Below are positions 1 through 11,400 of a DNA stretch of 64,000 bases, piece after piece. The notes under the pieces were generated by a model. That model saw nothing but the letters and a program-made list of their open reading frames with translations, searched no databases and had not been told where the DNA came from. Positions within the stretch are counted from its first letter, which is position 1, and the number at the start of each line of letters is the position of its first letter. A program made the translations under genes and the position numbers. The stretch is from Multifurca ochricompacta (Eukaryota > Basidiomycota > Agaricomycetes > Russulales > Russulaceae), in contig WTXG01000117.1 in NCBI GenBank assembly GCA_022496185.1, forward strand, positions 1 to 64,000, written 5' to 3'.

Positions 1-276
1 CCGGGATAGCGGTTGACATGATTACGATCACGCGTAGATAACACAACTCAAAAACGCGTTCATCTAAGATCTGACATGTGATCAAATCGTATCATTAGAT
101 GAGATAACTCAATAACGCGTTCATTTAAACCAGTAGCCAATATAGTACATAGATCTGCTATAGATAAAGCAGTTGCTATCGCATTATTGACTACAGCTAA
201 GCCTCTAAGTCTAATCAAGGTGAGATAGCTAGCAGTGATGTAGCAAGCTGCGCTATACCTGTTCCACACGTGATGT
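1..276 (+). repeat. Left terminal inverted repeat of the MULE
   Basis: Aligns by eye with the reverse complement of 6781-6995, apart from an extra block near 62-122. It contains ACGCGTTCAT motifs that recur in the minisatellite at 2634-3375 and inside the hAT-like elements. Confidence 0.8.
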
Positions 277-2633
277 ACATAGAGACAAACAATACATTGT
301 TGATTGTTTTGGCAGACGTTCCGATACTCGGTTAGATCAATTGATCCCAGCTATCAACACCCATCCTAACACGCCTCACTTCTCCCGAGCCCACCTCATA
401 GCTATCTAGAGATGGCAGAGTCAAAGAAGTGTGCAAAATGCAAGAAGTCCCTAGGCCTCGAAAAATTTCCACTGAAGGCAAATGTTTTAACACGCAGCGC
501 AACATGTTCTCTCTGCATGATAAAGGCAAAAGGCAATAGACAGGCCAAGAAGAACTTGGAGAAGGTTCAGAACTTTGAAACTAATGGGGTTCAGGATGTG
601 TCAGATGAAAGCTTATCTGTCTTGCCACTAAATGAATATTTGACTTTCCTGGGAAGGCAGAAAGATGTGATCAAGGTCGAAGCAAATGTGAATATCAAGG
701 ATTTAGTGGGTTACACTGTTAGGAGGGAGCGCGCAGATGCCATTGTCAATCTGATGTGGGAAGTGATGAGTTATCGTTCCTGTGCGTAACACTTCTTTCT
801 TTTCATTACAAAATTATGAATCTCTTCATATCAGTTACCATAGTAAATATGACCACAAACGATCTGCGGGCACATCAACACGTTACATATACAATTGTGC
901 CCAAAATACCAATCGGCAGCATGCCTCATCAAAGAGCCACCAAGAAGGTGTCAAAAATCGTGATAAAGAATCAATGGAAACCTTTGACTGCTCTGATTGG
1001 ATACATATAACCTTATCCGACCATTCTAATGTCATCTTCATTAAATTAACACACTGTGAGGATCATGTCCCATATTGGCCTATTGATATCCCAGAAGAAG
1101 TTGAGCGATACGTCCAAATTAACCTCAAATTAACCCCAACGCAGGTAAGTAAACATCATTGGGTCTTGTCTACAAAATATTCACACCTTATAATAAGCTC
1201 TGGACTGAGATTCTGAAGAAGCATCCAAAGCTGTCCTTCACGCGCAAATCCATCTATCAATTATGGTCACGAATGTCCAGTCGTACCTGGAAAAGGGATG
1301 AGGATGAAGTCCAGTCAGCACGGCTGCTTCTTGAAGAGTTTAAAATGCCATCACCAGATCGCCTGTACACCGTGGAATCAATACCCGTTGAAGAGGATGA
1401 GGGCATCACAGTTATTGCGTTTGCACTACCTGAAATTCTTCGCCAATGGGGAGGGCGTCTCCGTGAACTACAGTTAGATTCTGCATGTGAGTCTTCCATT
1501 TACAAATAACAACTTGAAGCTGACCTGACAATGGCCAGGGAACACAAATGGAGCGCGTTTCAAAGTTTTCGCACTTCTCGGTGAAATCTACGGGTCAGGG
1601 TTACCCCTTGGATATCTCCTGATTCAGTCAAACATTGGTGAACCGGGAGCCAAAGAACTATTTATCAGCTGTTTCATTTCATACATCAACAATCATTGGA
1701 ATTTGCGGATTATTTTTACACTTACAGACAAGGATTGGTCAGAAATAAATGCATTTCTTGCTGTCATACCAGATGCAAAGCATCAAATTTGCTATTGGCA
1801 TGCCATCCGAGCGGTCAAGATGCACTTGTCAACCCTACGACGTGCCCCAGCACCCTATAATGTCAAAGTTGCAAAAGCTGAGTTCAGCTGGATTGACGAA
1901 TCATTCATCCCGGTTCATCAATCTAGTGATAAGGTTTGTGTCCGCATGCGTCGCGTTTAAAATTCATTATGACAAAAATCGACAGCCTGGAACACATTAT
2001 GTTGCTATGAAAGCAATTCCTCAACTTTTGGTACGCCTAAACGGAGTCCTACAAACGCTCAATATGCCTCTGAAGGAGCGGCTAACCATCCGAATTCCCC
2101 CGATCCCAATATCCGATGTATCCCGGCTACCCACCACTGACTCCAATCCATCTCCATCAAGTAATGAGGGGGTTGAGGTGGATCTAGGGCCTAGCATGAG
2201 TGCACTCGTGAGTTACCCGGATCCGAACTCGTGGGTATTTAGATTAGATAATCCCATACTCGATCCGCATGAGTATGTTCCCACGGATCACCGGAGCCGC
2301 GAGTCCTATACTCGCACGGATCCGAGTACTCGTGGGTATACTCGTAGGTTTACTTGTAAGGTTTGAGGCAGCCAGAGATCTTCATCTTGCATACACAGAA
2401 AGAATATATATATTACTACAATCCCACGAAGTTTCAAGTCAGATCATGCATCCGATCCAAAATAAAACAAGAATCAGTTACAATATCTATAGAAACGCGA
2501 AAAAACGCGAAAAAACGCGAAGTGTGGGGCGCGCCGATCGGACCGTGCATTGCCTTCCTATCTAGGAAGGTAGGCTTAAGAATGCACGCATCGGCACACG
2601 TCGGTACAGAGATGCCGGGATCACGCCTAATTG

Positions 2634-3375
2634 ATAAGATCAAAAACGCGTTCACAATTAATTAGATACTTAGGATATACATCTAAGTGATAAGATCAAA
2701 AATGTGTTCACAGTTAATTAGATACTTGGGATATACATCTAATACAAGTGATAAGATCAAAATGCGTTCACAATTAATTAGATACTTGGGATGTACATCT
2801 AAGTGATAAGATCAAAAATGCGTTCACATTTAATTAGATACTTAGGATATACATCTAATACAAGTGATAAGATCAAAAATGCGTTCACAATTAATTAGAT
2901 ACTTAGGATGTACATCTAAGTGATAAGATCAAAAATGCGTTCACAATTAATTAGATACTTGGGATATACATCTAAGTGATAAGATCAAAAACGCGTTCAC
3001 AGTTAATTAGATACTTAGGATATACATCTAATACAAGTGATAAGATCAAAAATGCGTTCACAATTAATTAGATACTTGGGATGTACATCTAAGTGATAAG
3101 ATCAAAAACGCGTTCACAATTAATTAGATACTTGGGATGTACATCTAAGTGATAAGATCAAAAACGCGTTCACAGTTAATTAGATACTTAGGATATACAT
3201 CTAATACAAGTGATAAGATCAAAAATGTGTTCACAATTAATTAGATACTTGGGATGTACATCTAAGTGATAAGATCAAAAATGCGTTCACAATTAATTAG
3301 ATACTAAAGATATACATCTAAGATAATACAGGTGATAAGATCAAAATGCGTTCACAATTAAATAGATACAAGTGA
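2634..3375. repeat. Minisatellite, about 13 units of 54-62 bp
   Basis: Head-to-tail units begin GATAAGATCAAAAATGCG and continue through TTCACAATTAATTAGATAC to TACATCTAAGT. Some units have an extra TACAA near the end, giving two length classes. Units vary at a few positions (ACGCG/ATGCG, GGGATGT/AGGATAT). The same words occur as single copies in the MULE TIR-like part of the type A hAT element (about 5013-5200), so the array appears to have expanded from that sequence. Confidence 0.9.
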
Positions 3376-3430
3376 TAAAATCAATTCTGCATAACCCTAT
3401 ATATAATATATTGTGTGTCTTTACTAGTGA

Positions 3431-3506
3431 GGCTGGGTGGCTTAGTGGTTAGAGCACCGGACCGAGCTTGTTCCCGGAGGTCTTAGGTTCAATCCATGTT
3501 TCAGCC
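3431..3506 (+). ncRNA. tRNA-like (SINE-head-like) sequence
   Basis: An A-box-like TGGCTTAGTGG and a B-box-like GGTTCAATCC are spaced as in a tRNA. GGCTGGG at the 5' end can pair with TTCAGCC at the 3' end over seven pairs with G-U wobbles, and the D stem also pairs. The T stem has mismatches and the anticodon arm is about four bases too long, so a working tRNA is unlikely. An A-rich stretch follows (CCTAGTAAAAAAATAATTTT). It looks like a tRNA-derived SINE head or decayed tRNA carried inside the hAT-like element. Confidence 0.55.
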
Positions 3507-4426
3507 ATTTCTGTTCTAGGTTGACGAGCCTAGTAAAAAAATAATTTTATATAATAATATTCCCACGAGTATTCCGCGAGTACCCGTGCGGGTACCCGGG
3601 GTGCCAAAATCAATACCCGGATCCGCATGAGTATTTTCCCACGGATCACCCGGATCCGCGAGTATCAATACCCGCGAGTTTTCCCACGGCTCTACTCAAA
3701 AAACTCGCGAGTTACCCGGACTCGTGCTATGCCCTAGGTGGATCTTGACGAGTTGTCAGATGAGGGCGGTGATCTAATAGACAAGCTCAATGAATGGCTT
3801 GGTTCTGATTCAGATCCAGGCTCCGAGTTGGGTGAGGCAGACGAAGATGATCCAGAATGGGATTTTGAAGAGGGTGAGACACAAGTGAAGGACATTGCAT
3901 ATGTATTTTGCCCAGTGCCCCACAGAAAACAGATCCTCCATCTCTTCACAAAGCACTTCTGTCAGCATCCAGCTTTTTCTGAACGGAACGAGGGACCATG
4001 CAGTGCAACAGAAATCCGCAAGCGCGCTATCATAGAGATGTATCATTTCTGTCACCAACGGGGACTTCGGGAAGTGTGGGGATACCTCTGGACATCGTGG
4101 TATGTGCTACCAAAGTGGAAACTCTGGGCACGCTCGACATCTCCATATGTATCTCGGTGGCGAACAACAATGGGAACTGAAAACCTCTGGAGGCAGTTAA
4201 AACACAATCACCTGCACCACATGCTTCGACCTCGCCTTGACCTCCTTGTTTGGATTATCATAACTAAAATCACACCCGAGTACATTGTGCGTGCAGAAGT
4301 CCTTGAAGACACACATCGTTTGGGTCGCTCGAAGCCGCTTTCAACTTATCAAAGGTACTTCAAGATGTCTTGGAAACAGCTCGCGGAAGCGTCCATCAGC
4401 AATGTTATCTATGTCACAGATGTTAC

Positions 4427-5876
4427 TAGGGATCAGCAAGGGTTTTCATACCCGCGCAGGTAAGCGCTGCGGGTTTTGATGGGTACGGGTACGGGTATAC
4501 AACTCCCAACCCGCCAGAAACCCGTACCCGCGCAGCGGGTTTGGCGGGTATAAGTGGTCATCGGTCATTGACAAGATCAGCAGAAATTTAAGGTTAAAAT
4601 ACATTTGTAGCAAACAAATGACAAGATTTAATTTGATGTATGCTACAGGGTTTCTGTAAATATATTCTAGTGTTATCCTATGAAATATCAAAGCAGATAA
4701 ACGGTGCGATGTAAAATAAAACTGTTATCAGTGATCCACTCTCTTGAAAATCATGATGCAACTGTTTTATTAACGCGCGATCAATTCTGCCGGTCTGGCA
4801 CTATCTAAAATACACTCTAGACTACTTTAGACTATTCTATAATCTAATTATCAAATTACTTTACTGAAACAAGGCCCGCGTGTATCTACAGGCTGCATAG
4901 AGCAGCGACTACATTGCATCGCATGGACCAGCATATTGGTCTGATCTCCTTCCTATTAAGGAAGGTTGACTTAACAATCACGGCTTTGATTTTCCATTGG
5001 TCCGACAAGATTGTGATCACGCATAGATAACACAACAGAAACGCGTTCACAAATTAATTAGATACACAGAATATACATCTAAGATCTGACATATGATCAA
5101 ATTACATCATTAAACGAGATAACGAGATAACGCGTTCATTTAATCTAATAGCTGATATAGTACATCTAAAGTACAAGCCTGCGCCATGCCTGTTCCACAA
5201 AATGAAATAAAATAATAATGTAAATAAAGAATAAACTTAATCTTCTGAACATAAATCAGCAATTATTGAGGGATCCTGAGTAGCCACAAATGAACGCGTT
5301 GTATCCAAGTGCATATCTCCTTGACCGGGATGGACCGGGCCGAGTGTCCGAAATGCACGAAGCAAGTAAAGAACTTGCACGCGTTTCATTTTATGGGTAA
5401 CCTGGGTATCAAAACAAATATCCAGGGGTTACCCCTGCCAATAACTATACATGTGTCAATTATTTTTGCATTCTATGCGGTCATCTGACAGGCTTTTCAT
5501 CAATGTTCTATAACATCAATCTAATCATCTTTGTATATTGGGGTGGATTTTAGTTGCGCTTGTATAAAATTGAAACCAGAATAATAAAACAACAATAGAA
5601 TAATGAATTATCTTAATCTTATGAATATAAAACAGGAATCTTTGAAGGATCCTGAGTAGCCACAAATGAACGCGTTGTGTATCTCCTTGACCGGGATGTC
5701 CCGGGCCGGTTATCCGAAATGCGTGATGCAAGCAAAGAACTTGCATGCATTTACACACAGGTGACCCGCAGGTGACCCGCGGGTAACCCGCGGGTTACCC
5801 GTACCCGTAGCGACGGGTACGGGTACGGGTACGGGTACCAATGAAGATACCCGGGGGTTACCCCTGCTATTCACTA
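4427..5876. mobile_element. Non-autonomous hAT-like element (type A), copy 1, in the MULE transposase
   Basis: 1450 bp, flanked by the perfect 8-bp duplication GATGTTAC at 4419-4426 and 5877-5884. The left end reads TAGGGATCAGCAAGGGTT; the inverted right end reads TAGTGAATAGCAGGGGTA, a short imperfect TIR. Subterminal regions are dense in GGGTAC and GGGTTACCC motifs. It encodes no protein. The right-end region is duplicated internally (about 5223-5470 against 5590-5876), and 5013-5200 resembles the MULE TIR. A copy of identical length with about a dozen differences by eye lies at 52725-54174. Confidence 0.85.
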
Positions 5877-6780
5877 GATGTTACTACATGGACATGCAAT
5901 TGTGGACAGCAAAAGTATCACAGCCAGCACCTCTGTAAGCACCTTGTCCAATCGGTACAGCCTCCCCCCATGCACTTCTGGCATCAAGTTGTCCGTCGCT
6001 GCGTTTTGCCACTTTATCGCCACCCTGCTCTTGTACGCGATATTGAAGGGATGGAGGTTGAGCACCTGGATCCAGATGAAGTCAGTATCACTGATGGAGA
6101 TGACCATATTTGGATAGGAAATCCAGATATGCTGGTGGAAGGCCAATGGAGAGAGTTTGATCTTGAGGGGATGCTAGGCAAGCGGCCGCGGAGCATGATG
6201 TCGACGAGTACTGAAGAAATGTCATCGTTGGCCAAACTTGACATGGAAGAGGTACAAGAACTGCTCAATGATGGAGATGAGAGTGATCTTGAAGAAGAAG
6301 TACGTCAATGACTCAAACAATCATCAGAATAGCTACTCATTCCCATCAAAGCTACGAATCAAGATTAATGCACTTTCGTCACGGGCAGACGAGCTTGTTG
6401 AGGCAGCCAAGATTATCCGATCGCAACTCCCGCACAAAAATCGAATCTGGATCAACAGCATGGTGTCGCAGGACATCGGAGCCGATGCTAGTCGTCTGGT
6501 AAAGGATGTTCAACATCTAGAGAAGACAGGAACACGACGACCGCGCACCTGGGCCCGCGCTGGTGATCATGAGGCTGCACAGACCTCACGGAATACCATG
6601 GGATATCAAATCCGAGGTAAGAACTTAGATTCATGATGATTTACTTCTACATTCCATGTAATGTATAATACAGCTTGCATATTTTATTCTATGTACTAAA
6701 AAAATGGTTTCCTGCTGTTGAACGCCCAAAACTGAAATACACGACTCCAATGTGATAAGATTGCGCTTTGTTCTTGAATT

Positions 6781-6995
6781 CATGGAACAGACATAGCGCA
6801 AATTTGTACTAGATACTACATCACTACTAGCTATCTTGCCTTGATTAGACTTAGAGCTTAGATGCAGAATAATGTGGTAGCAAGTGCTTTATCTATAGCA
6901 GATCTATGTACTATATTGGCCACTAGACTAAATGAACGCGTTTTTGAGTTGTATTATCTACGCGTGATTGTAATCATGTCGAACCGCTATCCCGG
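6781..6995 (-). repeat. Right terminal inverted repeat of the MULE
   Basis: Reverse complement of the left TIR, ending AACCGCTATCCCGG. It lacks the extra block seen in the left TIR. A further GATAGCGGT-like word just outside (about 7010) suggests the true end may extend slightly further. Confidence 0.8.
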
Positions 6996-8488
6996 AACCT
7001 CTTGTACCGCTATCTTGGTTCAACAGAGTTTGCTGTTGTTTACTTTACATCACGTGATTCGTCAAACTGCGGGGTGAATTGCATCCAGTGAGAAGAAGGG
7101 TTTGATGTCAATGATAACACCGAGACAGATGAGTAGCCTTGCAAGTCTGTAATCCTTTTACCACACTTGAAGGCTTGTCTGAATGATTGAGAACTGGTCT
7201 GCGTCGAGTGTTGGTAACGTTGATAATGCCGAATGCGTCAATGAAGCTGTATGTGTTGAATGCATTGATACGTCGGATGCACCGAATACGTCGAAAACTC
7301 TTGAAACTTGGTGGACTGTTCGCTACCAGCGAGGGCTGTAGCACGCAACGAAACAAAGAGGTGAGACTAAGCTGGTATTGCATGGATAAGATACATGAGG
7401 TCGGCGTGAAACGAGCCAAATTTAAGTTTAGTATAGAAAGATGTAGGTGTATAAAGAGGGACCCGCTTCATGGATAGGAAGATATAGACACAAAGAAGCA
7501 CGACAATACCAGACCTTCGATACTACCCTGAGTGGCACTACATCCTATGCTGATTGACGATGTAAGGGTGACTGAAGAGAGTCAAGAACCTGAAAGGGGC
7601 TTGTAGTAGGGCGCCTCGGCAAGTAGTTCTTTGAGTTGAAGTTTGAAGGTGCGACAAGAGTCCTCCTAGAGGTGAATAGCGAGTCAGAAAGCACTAAATG
7701 AATGGATGAATCGGCCAAAGGAACAAAAGGTGAGTGGTTGAAGCCTGAAGCAGAAGGCAGAACGGGCCGGAGCGGGCAGAGGAGGAGCCCGAGCTAGCTA
7801 TCTATATCCTTATATCCTTACAACTGGGATGCGTCCGACTGTGACACCACTGCCCAACGTCACAACTTCCCCTTTCCCATATCCTGTTGTTCCGCCATCC
7901 TCAAGGGAAACACAAGACAGCTACGCCGCAGCAAGATAAGGATTCATATTGGGTGGACATGTTGTTGATCGAGCCGAGACTACCGGCGATAGAGTTTTGG
8001 TCAGGCGGAACGCCACGACGTCATCAAGTTCACTTTTTTGCTTTTGTTTACTGGCACCAACGTCCTCACTTTTCTAAGGTAACTGATTCGATCTGTCTAT
8101 CACCAAGATTTGGCTCCTTTACGCCCATCATACTTCTACAGTTCTTTACGCCCTGTATGTGTTATGAAATTTCTGGAACGTTGCTGCCTTTCTCACTGGC
8201 CGGTCACAGGGTCATGTCCACCACGTGCAAGGTGGGTACGGGGACCTTTATTAGAGAGATTATAGAGGCACTGGTACCAGTACGCTCTCTGTTCTGCGGC
8301 CGCTTCGAGATTGGTACCCATACCATCCTCGTAACAGGGGGTTTAATACTACTTTGGCTATTGGAACAATTATAGGCATCACGCAAGGTAAGGCCTCTTC
8401 TTATATATGAGACACATTGACTCACGCAGTCGATGCAGGATCCATTCCCCAGTAACTTCTCTAAGGATCAACTCCCATTTCCCCTTCT
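6996..8488. other. Intergenic, probable LTR-like repeat debris and 5' flank of the giant gene
   Basis: No convincing coding sequence. About 7080-7800 shows patchy similarity to the solo LTR at 38708-39463 (words such as AATACGTCGAA, GAAGCCTGA and ACGGGCCGG), suggesting a decayed LTR, but this is weak. An ORF at 7887-8375 has no recognisable features. Short splice-like signals around 8230-8400 could belong to a 5' UTR of the downstream gene. Confidence 0.35.
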
Positions 8489-11400
8489 ATGGACCTGAAC
8501 CCGGTGAATGGTAAAGAGTATCTTCAGTGCACCGCTCCAAGAGTGAAGGATACATTTATTACTTTAGTACAGGCTCTACTCTCCCCACCTCGGACCTCTG
8601 CAAGTGAGGGTGACCAGGTGCAGGCGCTGAAGTCGGTCCCTTCTCCTAAGGATTCGTCTCTCCCCGCAAGGGGATGTATCGTCTTCTCGATTTGATTACA
8701 GAGCAAGGGAGCGGCGGCCTTGGTAATCTTTTCTTTGGACTAACTATGCTTACACTCATAGTACCTCTAGTCGACAAGATCGTCATCGCTCAGGAGTCTC
8801 TTCAGGGTTTCATCAATGCACTTTCACCTGGGGCATATTCATCCATCACAAAGGTCAACTTCAAATTACTGGACAAAACATTTCTCAAGCCGATCGGGAT
8901 TTATGGTTCAAAAGAAGAATCGTGAAGTTCCTCCATGAAATCAATGCTGTGGATGACGCTACGTATGTGTTGACTTTTTGTATGTGAGGGAGCTAATCTC
9001 GCAAGGGCAGCTCGCAGAGATTGCTTACCCAGAGAATGTTTACACGGCCACGACAGCCGAGCCTGTCCTCAGATCTGGATTATACGCTGTGCGCTCATTC
9101 ACGCCTAGCTCTGAAGAGCAAGTCTATGTCTTGTACTGGCCTGAAGATTCGACGTGGAACGACCAGGCCACTTCTCCCGTCCAGCGCAACAGAGTCACCT
9201 TTATGCGGTATGAATTTCTTTTCCGTTTGGAATTACCTTTGGTTTCGATTTGATGGACCCCGGCCGTGCAGGTATCTTACTAAGCTATGCGATCAACTCG
9301 TTTGTTTGCTTTCAACAGAGCATTCACAAACAATTGTATGGGGTGACGACGATGACGGCGATTGTGACAACCGTGACAATGATGATGATGAGGTCTCGAC
9401 TGGCTCAGTGGACAGTGATTCAGACCGGTTTTATCACTTCGAAGTTGCAAAAACAAAGGAACAGCAGGAGAATGTCATTACCCGAATGGGTTTCACGGTA
9501 CGGTATTTATAATCCACGTCTTGTCTCCTTGTTGATCCCGATTCCTGTTCGTCACAAGATGAACTCTAGTCTTCTTGACTCTCTGCCTCCGCCAACAGGG
9601 ACGCGCATAGATCCCAATGTTTTATGTCCAACTTTACTTCACGGGGAAAAAGTACAAGGTTTTATGACGGCCGAGTTCAAGCCAGGGAAGACGATTGTCA
9701 AGCCGTTTTCTCTCGATCACCAGACAGCTGATCAGATTCGCCTTCGTTGGTAAGCCTTCTATTTATTTCTTAAATATCGCTTTAATAGTATTACTTTTCA
9801 GCGGAGTCGATGGGGATGATGTGCTGTGTCTATCTAATGCGATCGACGATAAGTCCTTGAAGACTTTGATGGACTTGGGCTTCAGTACTCGATTTTCAAA
9901 AGAATGCAAAGCTTGGGAGCAAGATATAGGACAGATAACGCAACTATCCTTGGCCACACTTGCTGAGAGGGAAGCAGATTTTCACGCAAAGATTGAGGAA
10001 GGTTATGAAGGTATCCGGGTCAAAGTGCAGGAAGTTGTGATCGGCGAAGTGCTAAGCGCTTTCCCGTAAGCACAAGCACAAGCAACTTTTCTCTAGTACT
10101 TTGTTCAGCGGGCTGATTTGCGATCGTCGTGATTTATTGTAGATCACTTAAACATGAGGATCTTTTAGCTAAATCTACGAGCCCCGCAGACCCAGAAGTC
10201 GTCGCCGACAGGGCGAATGGTAAGATCATACTCTCGTCTTGTTTCCGCTCTAACGTGGTAGTCAGACTCACTACGCGACCTTCGCATCTATCCAAGAGCG
10301 GCACAAATGCTCCACGATGGGATACATGCCGCTCGCCTCGACAGCGGCATCGGTGACCCAGAATTCCAGTTCAAAAAGACCCGCTTCTATTTCCTCCGTG
10401 ATCTTCTCCGCTCTGAGGATACTAAAAATCTAAAAACGGACGAGATTGAGGCTCTTGTAGGCACAGTACTCGGAAGCAGGGACATGCAGAGCACCTTGTC
10501 AAGTTTGAAAAATTTTGGGAAGGACGATAAAGACGGTGGCGCATTCCAGTCGTTGAAGGTTTGGATAGGCAAAGCTTTCAAGCGTTCCGAGGGGGAACTG
10601 TGGAAGGAGGCCAGCAACCATGCGTCAAAGGTCTCTGACTCTTATTTCCTACTGCGGTATAGGGCAACTGGTACCAATGACCATCTATACAATGCCGTCG
10701 TCGACGCAACAACAACTGCCTGCTCTTGTCTCGCTAAGCTGGTCGAATTCCTTGTGTCCATGATCAGTCAGCAGATTCTTTCAACACAAAAAGAAGAATG
10801 CAATAAGCAGGTGCAACGAGCTTCCCAAAGCGCAAAGGACAAGGATCTAGAGACCCTCAGATCTAATTTTGTTCGTCAAATAGAGGATCTGTCCAGAGAA
10901 CGTTCCACATCGTACGTTCCTTTTGCATCTGGAAAACCCAACAACCTAACTCAGATCAGGCGTGCGACACTTTATATTGACAACTTCGAAATAACGAGGG
11001 GCCACCATTACTCCCCAGGTTTGTTAGATGTCCCAGTCCCACTGCGAGTTCGACTCATCCACCCAACTAGATTCAAGTTCATACTCGATCAGCGGTCGCC
11101 ATGAATTTCTGCCAGAGGAAGCGATTGAATACCAGGTTCACCTTTTGCACTTACACACGGACCAAAGGCACAAGTTGCAACTGGATCCTAGTTTTGTCCC
11201 AACGCCGGTCGTGAACAAGCGACTTTCTGGATCGTTCCACATCCCGCCTGGGACCTTGGTAAAGTACGTACGGGTTTCAGTACCACGAGGATTGTCGAAG
11301 CTCACGGTGGTCATTCAGATATGCTCATCTTCTTGAAGGGGATCGAATTCTTCTTGGTCTTTTCAATTCTCGGGGAAACATCGCGATCTTTATTGAGAGG

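Larger units (their letters stand above)
2185..3736. mobile_element. Non-autonomous hAT-like element (type B) inserted in the MULE transposase
   Basis: This 1552-bp insertion is flanked by a perfect 8-bp duplication, GGTGGATC, at 2177-2184 and 3737-3744. Both ends start TAGGGC; the first 17 bases of each inverted end (TAGGGCCTAGCATGAGT and TAGGGCATAGCACGAGT) differ at two positions. Eight-base duplications with TAGGG-type ends are characteristic of the hAT superfamily. Subterminal regions are rich in ACTCGTGGGTA/ACTCGCGAGT motifs. No transposase ORF is present. The interior holds a tandem array of about 56-bp units and a tRNA-like sequence. Confidence 0.8.
412..6636 (+). pseudogene. MULE transposase, reading frame broken by two transposon insertions
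   Basis: The coding pieces run from an ATG at 412, whose product opens with a small CxxC..CxxC finger (CAKC, CSLC). Small introns follow (for example 1144-1190s and 1488-1530s). The catalytic core includes LQLDSA and FTLTDKDWSEI (candidate first and second Asp), then ICYWHAIRAVK, a hallmark of fungal MULE transposases, and TENLWRQLKHNHLHH (candidate Glu). After the second insertion the frame resumes with a SWIM zinc finger, CNCGQQKYHSQHLCKH, near 5893-5940. The tail probably continues through an intron at about 6300-6351 to a stop near 6636. The frame is otherwise open, so damage appears limited to the hAT-like insertions at 2185-3736 and 4427-5876. It would have catalysed cut-and-paste transposition in the nucleus; it is probably inactive now. 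Confidence 0.8.
1..6995 (+). mobile_element. MULE DNA transposon with long TIRs, carrying two nested hAT-like insertions
   Basis: The first roughly 276 bases reappear as reverse complement at 6781-6995: both outer ends read CCGGGATAGCGGTT, and both share the stretch containing AGATCTGCTATAGATAAAGC. Between them lies a transposase gene with Mutator-type features. Long TIRs plus a SWIM-finger transposase fit a Mutator-like element. The left TIR has an extra internal block of about 60 bases (around 62-122) that partly repeats its own ACGCGTTCAT motif. The window begins inside or at the left end, so the true outer boundary and the 9-11 bp target duplication typical of MULEs cannot be checked. The 1552-bp and 1450-bp insertions account for almost half of the present length. 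Confidence 0.85.

Noticed and set aside
2634..3375. CRISPR-like array of regular repeats
   Set aside because: The units are contiguous, with no unique spacers, and lie inside a eukaryotic transposon.
3431..3506. Functional tRNA gene
   Set aside because: T stem mismatches and an over-long anticodon arm; the A/B boxes alone support only a tRNA-derived sequence.
5761..5876. Telomere-like GGGTAC/GGGTTACCC repeats
   Set aside because: They are subterminal motifs present at the same place in every type A hAT-like copy, not chromosome-end repeats.
7887..8375. 162-residue ORF as a separate gene
   Set aside because: No domain, signal or supporting exon; may be 5' flank or UTR of the giant gene.
11263..11284. 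A 22-nt intron in the giant gene
   Set aside because: A 55-nt intron (about 11267-11321) gives a better join, PPGTLVK to YAHLLEGDRILLG, in frame.
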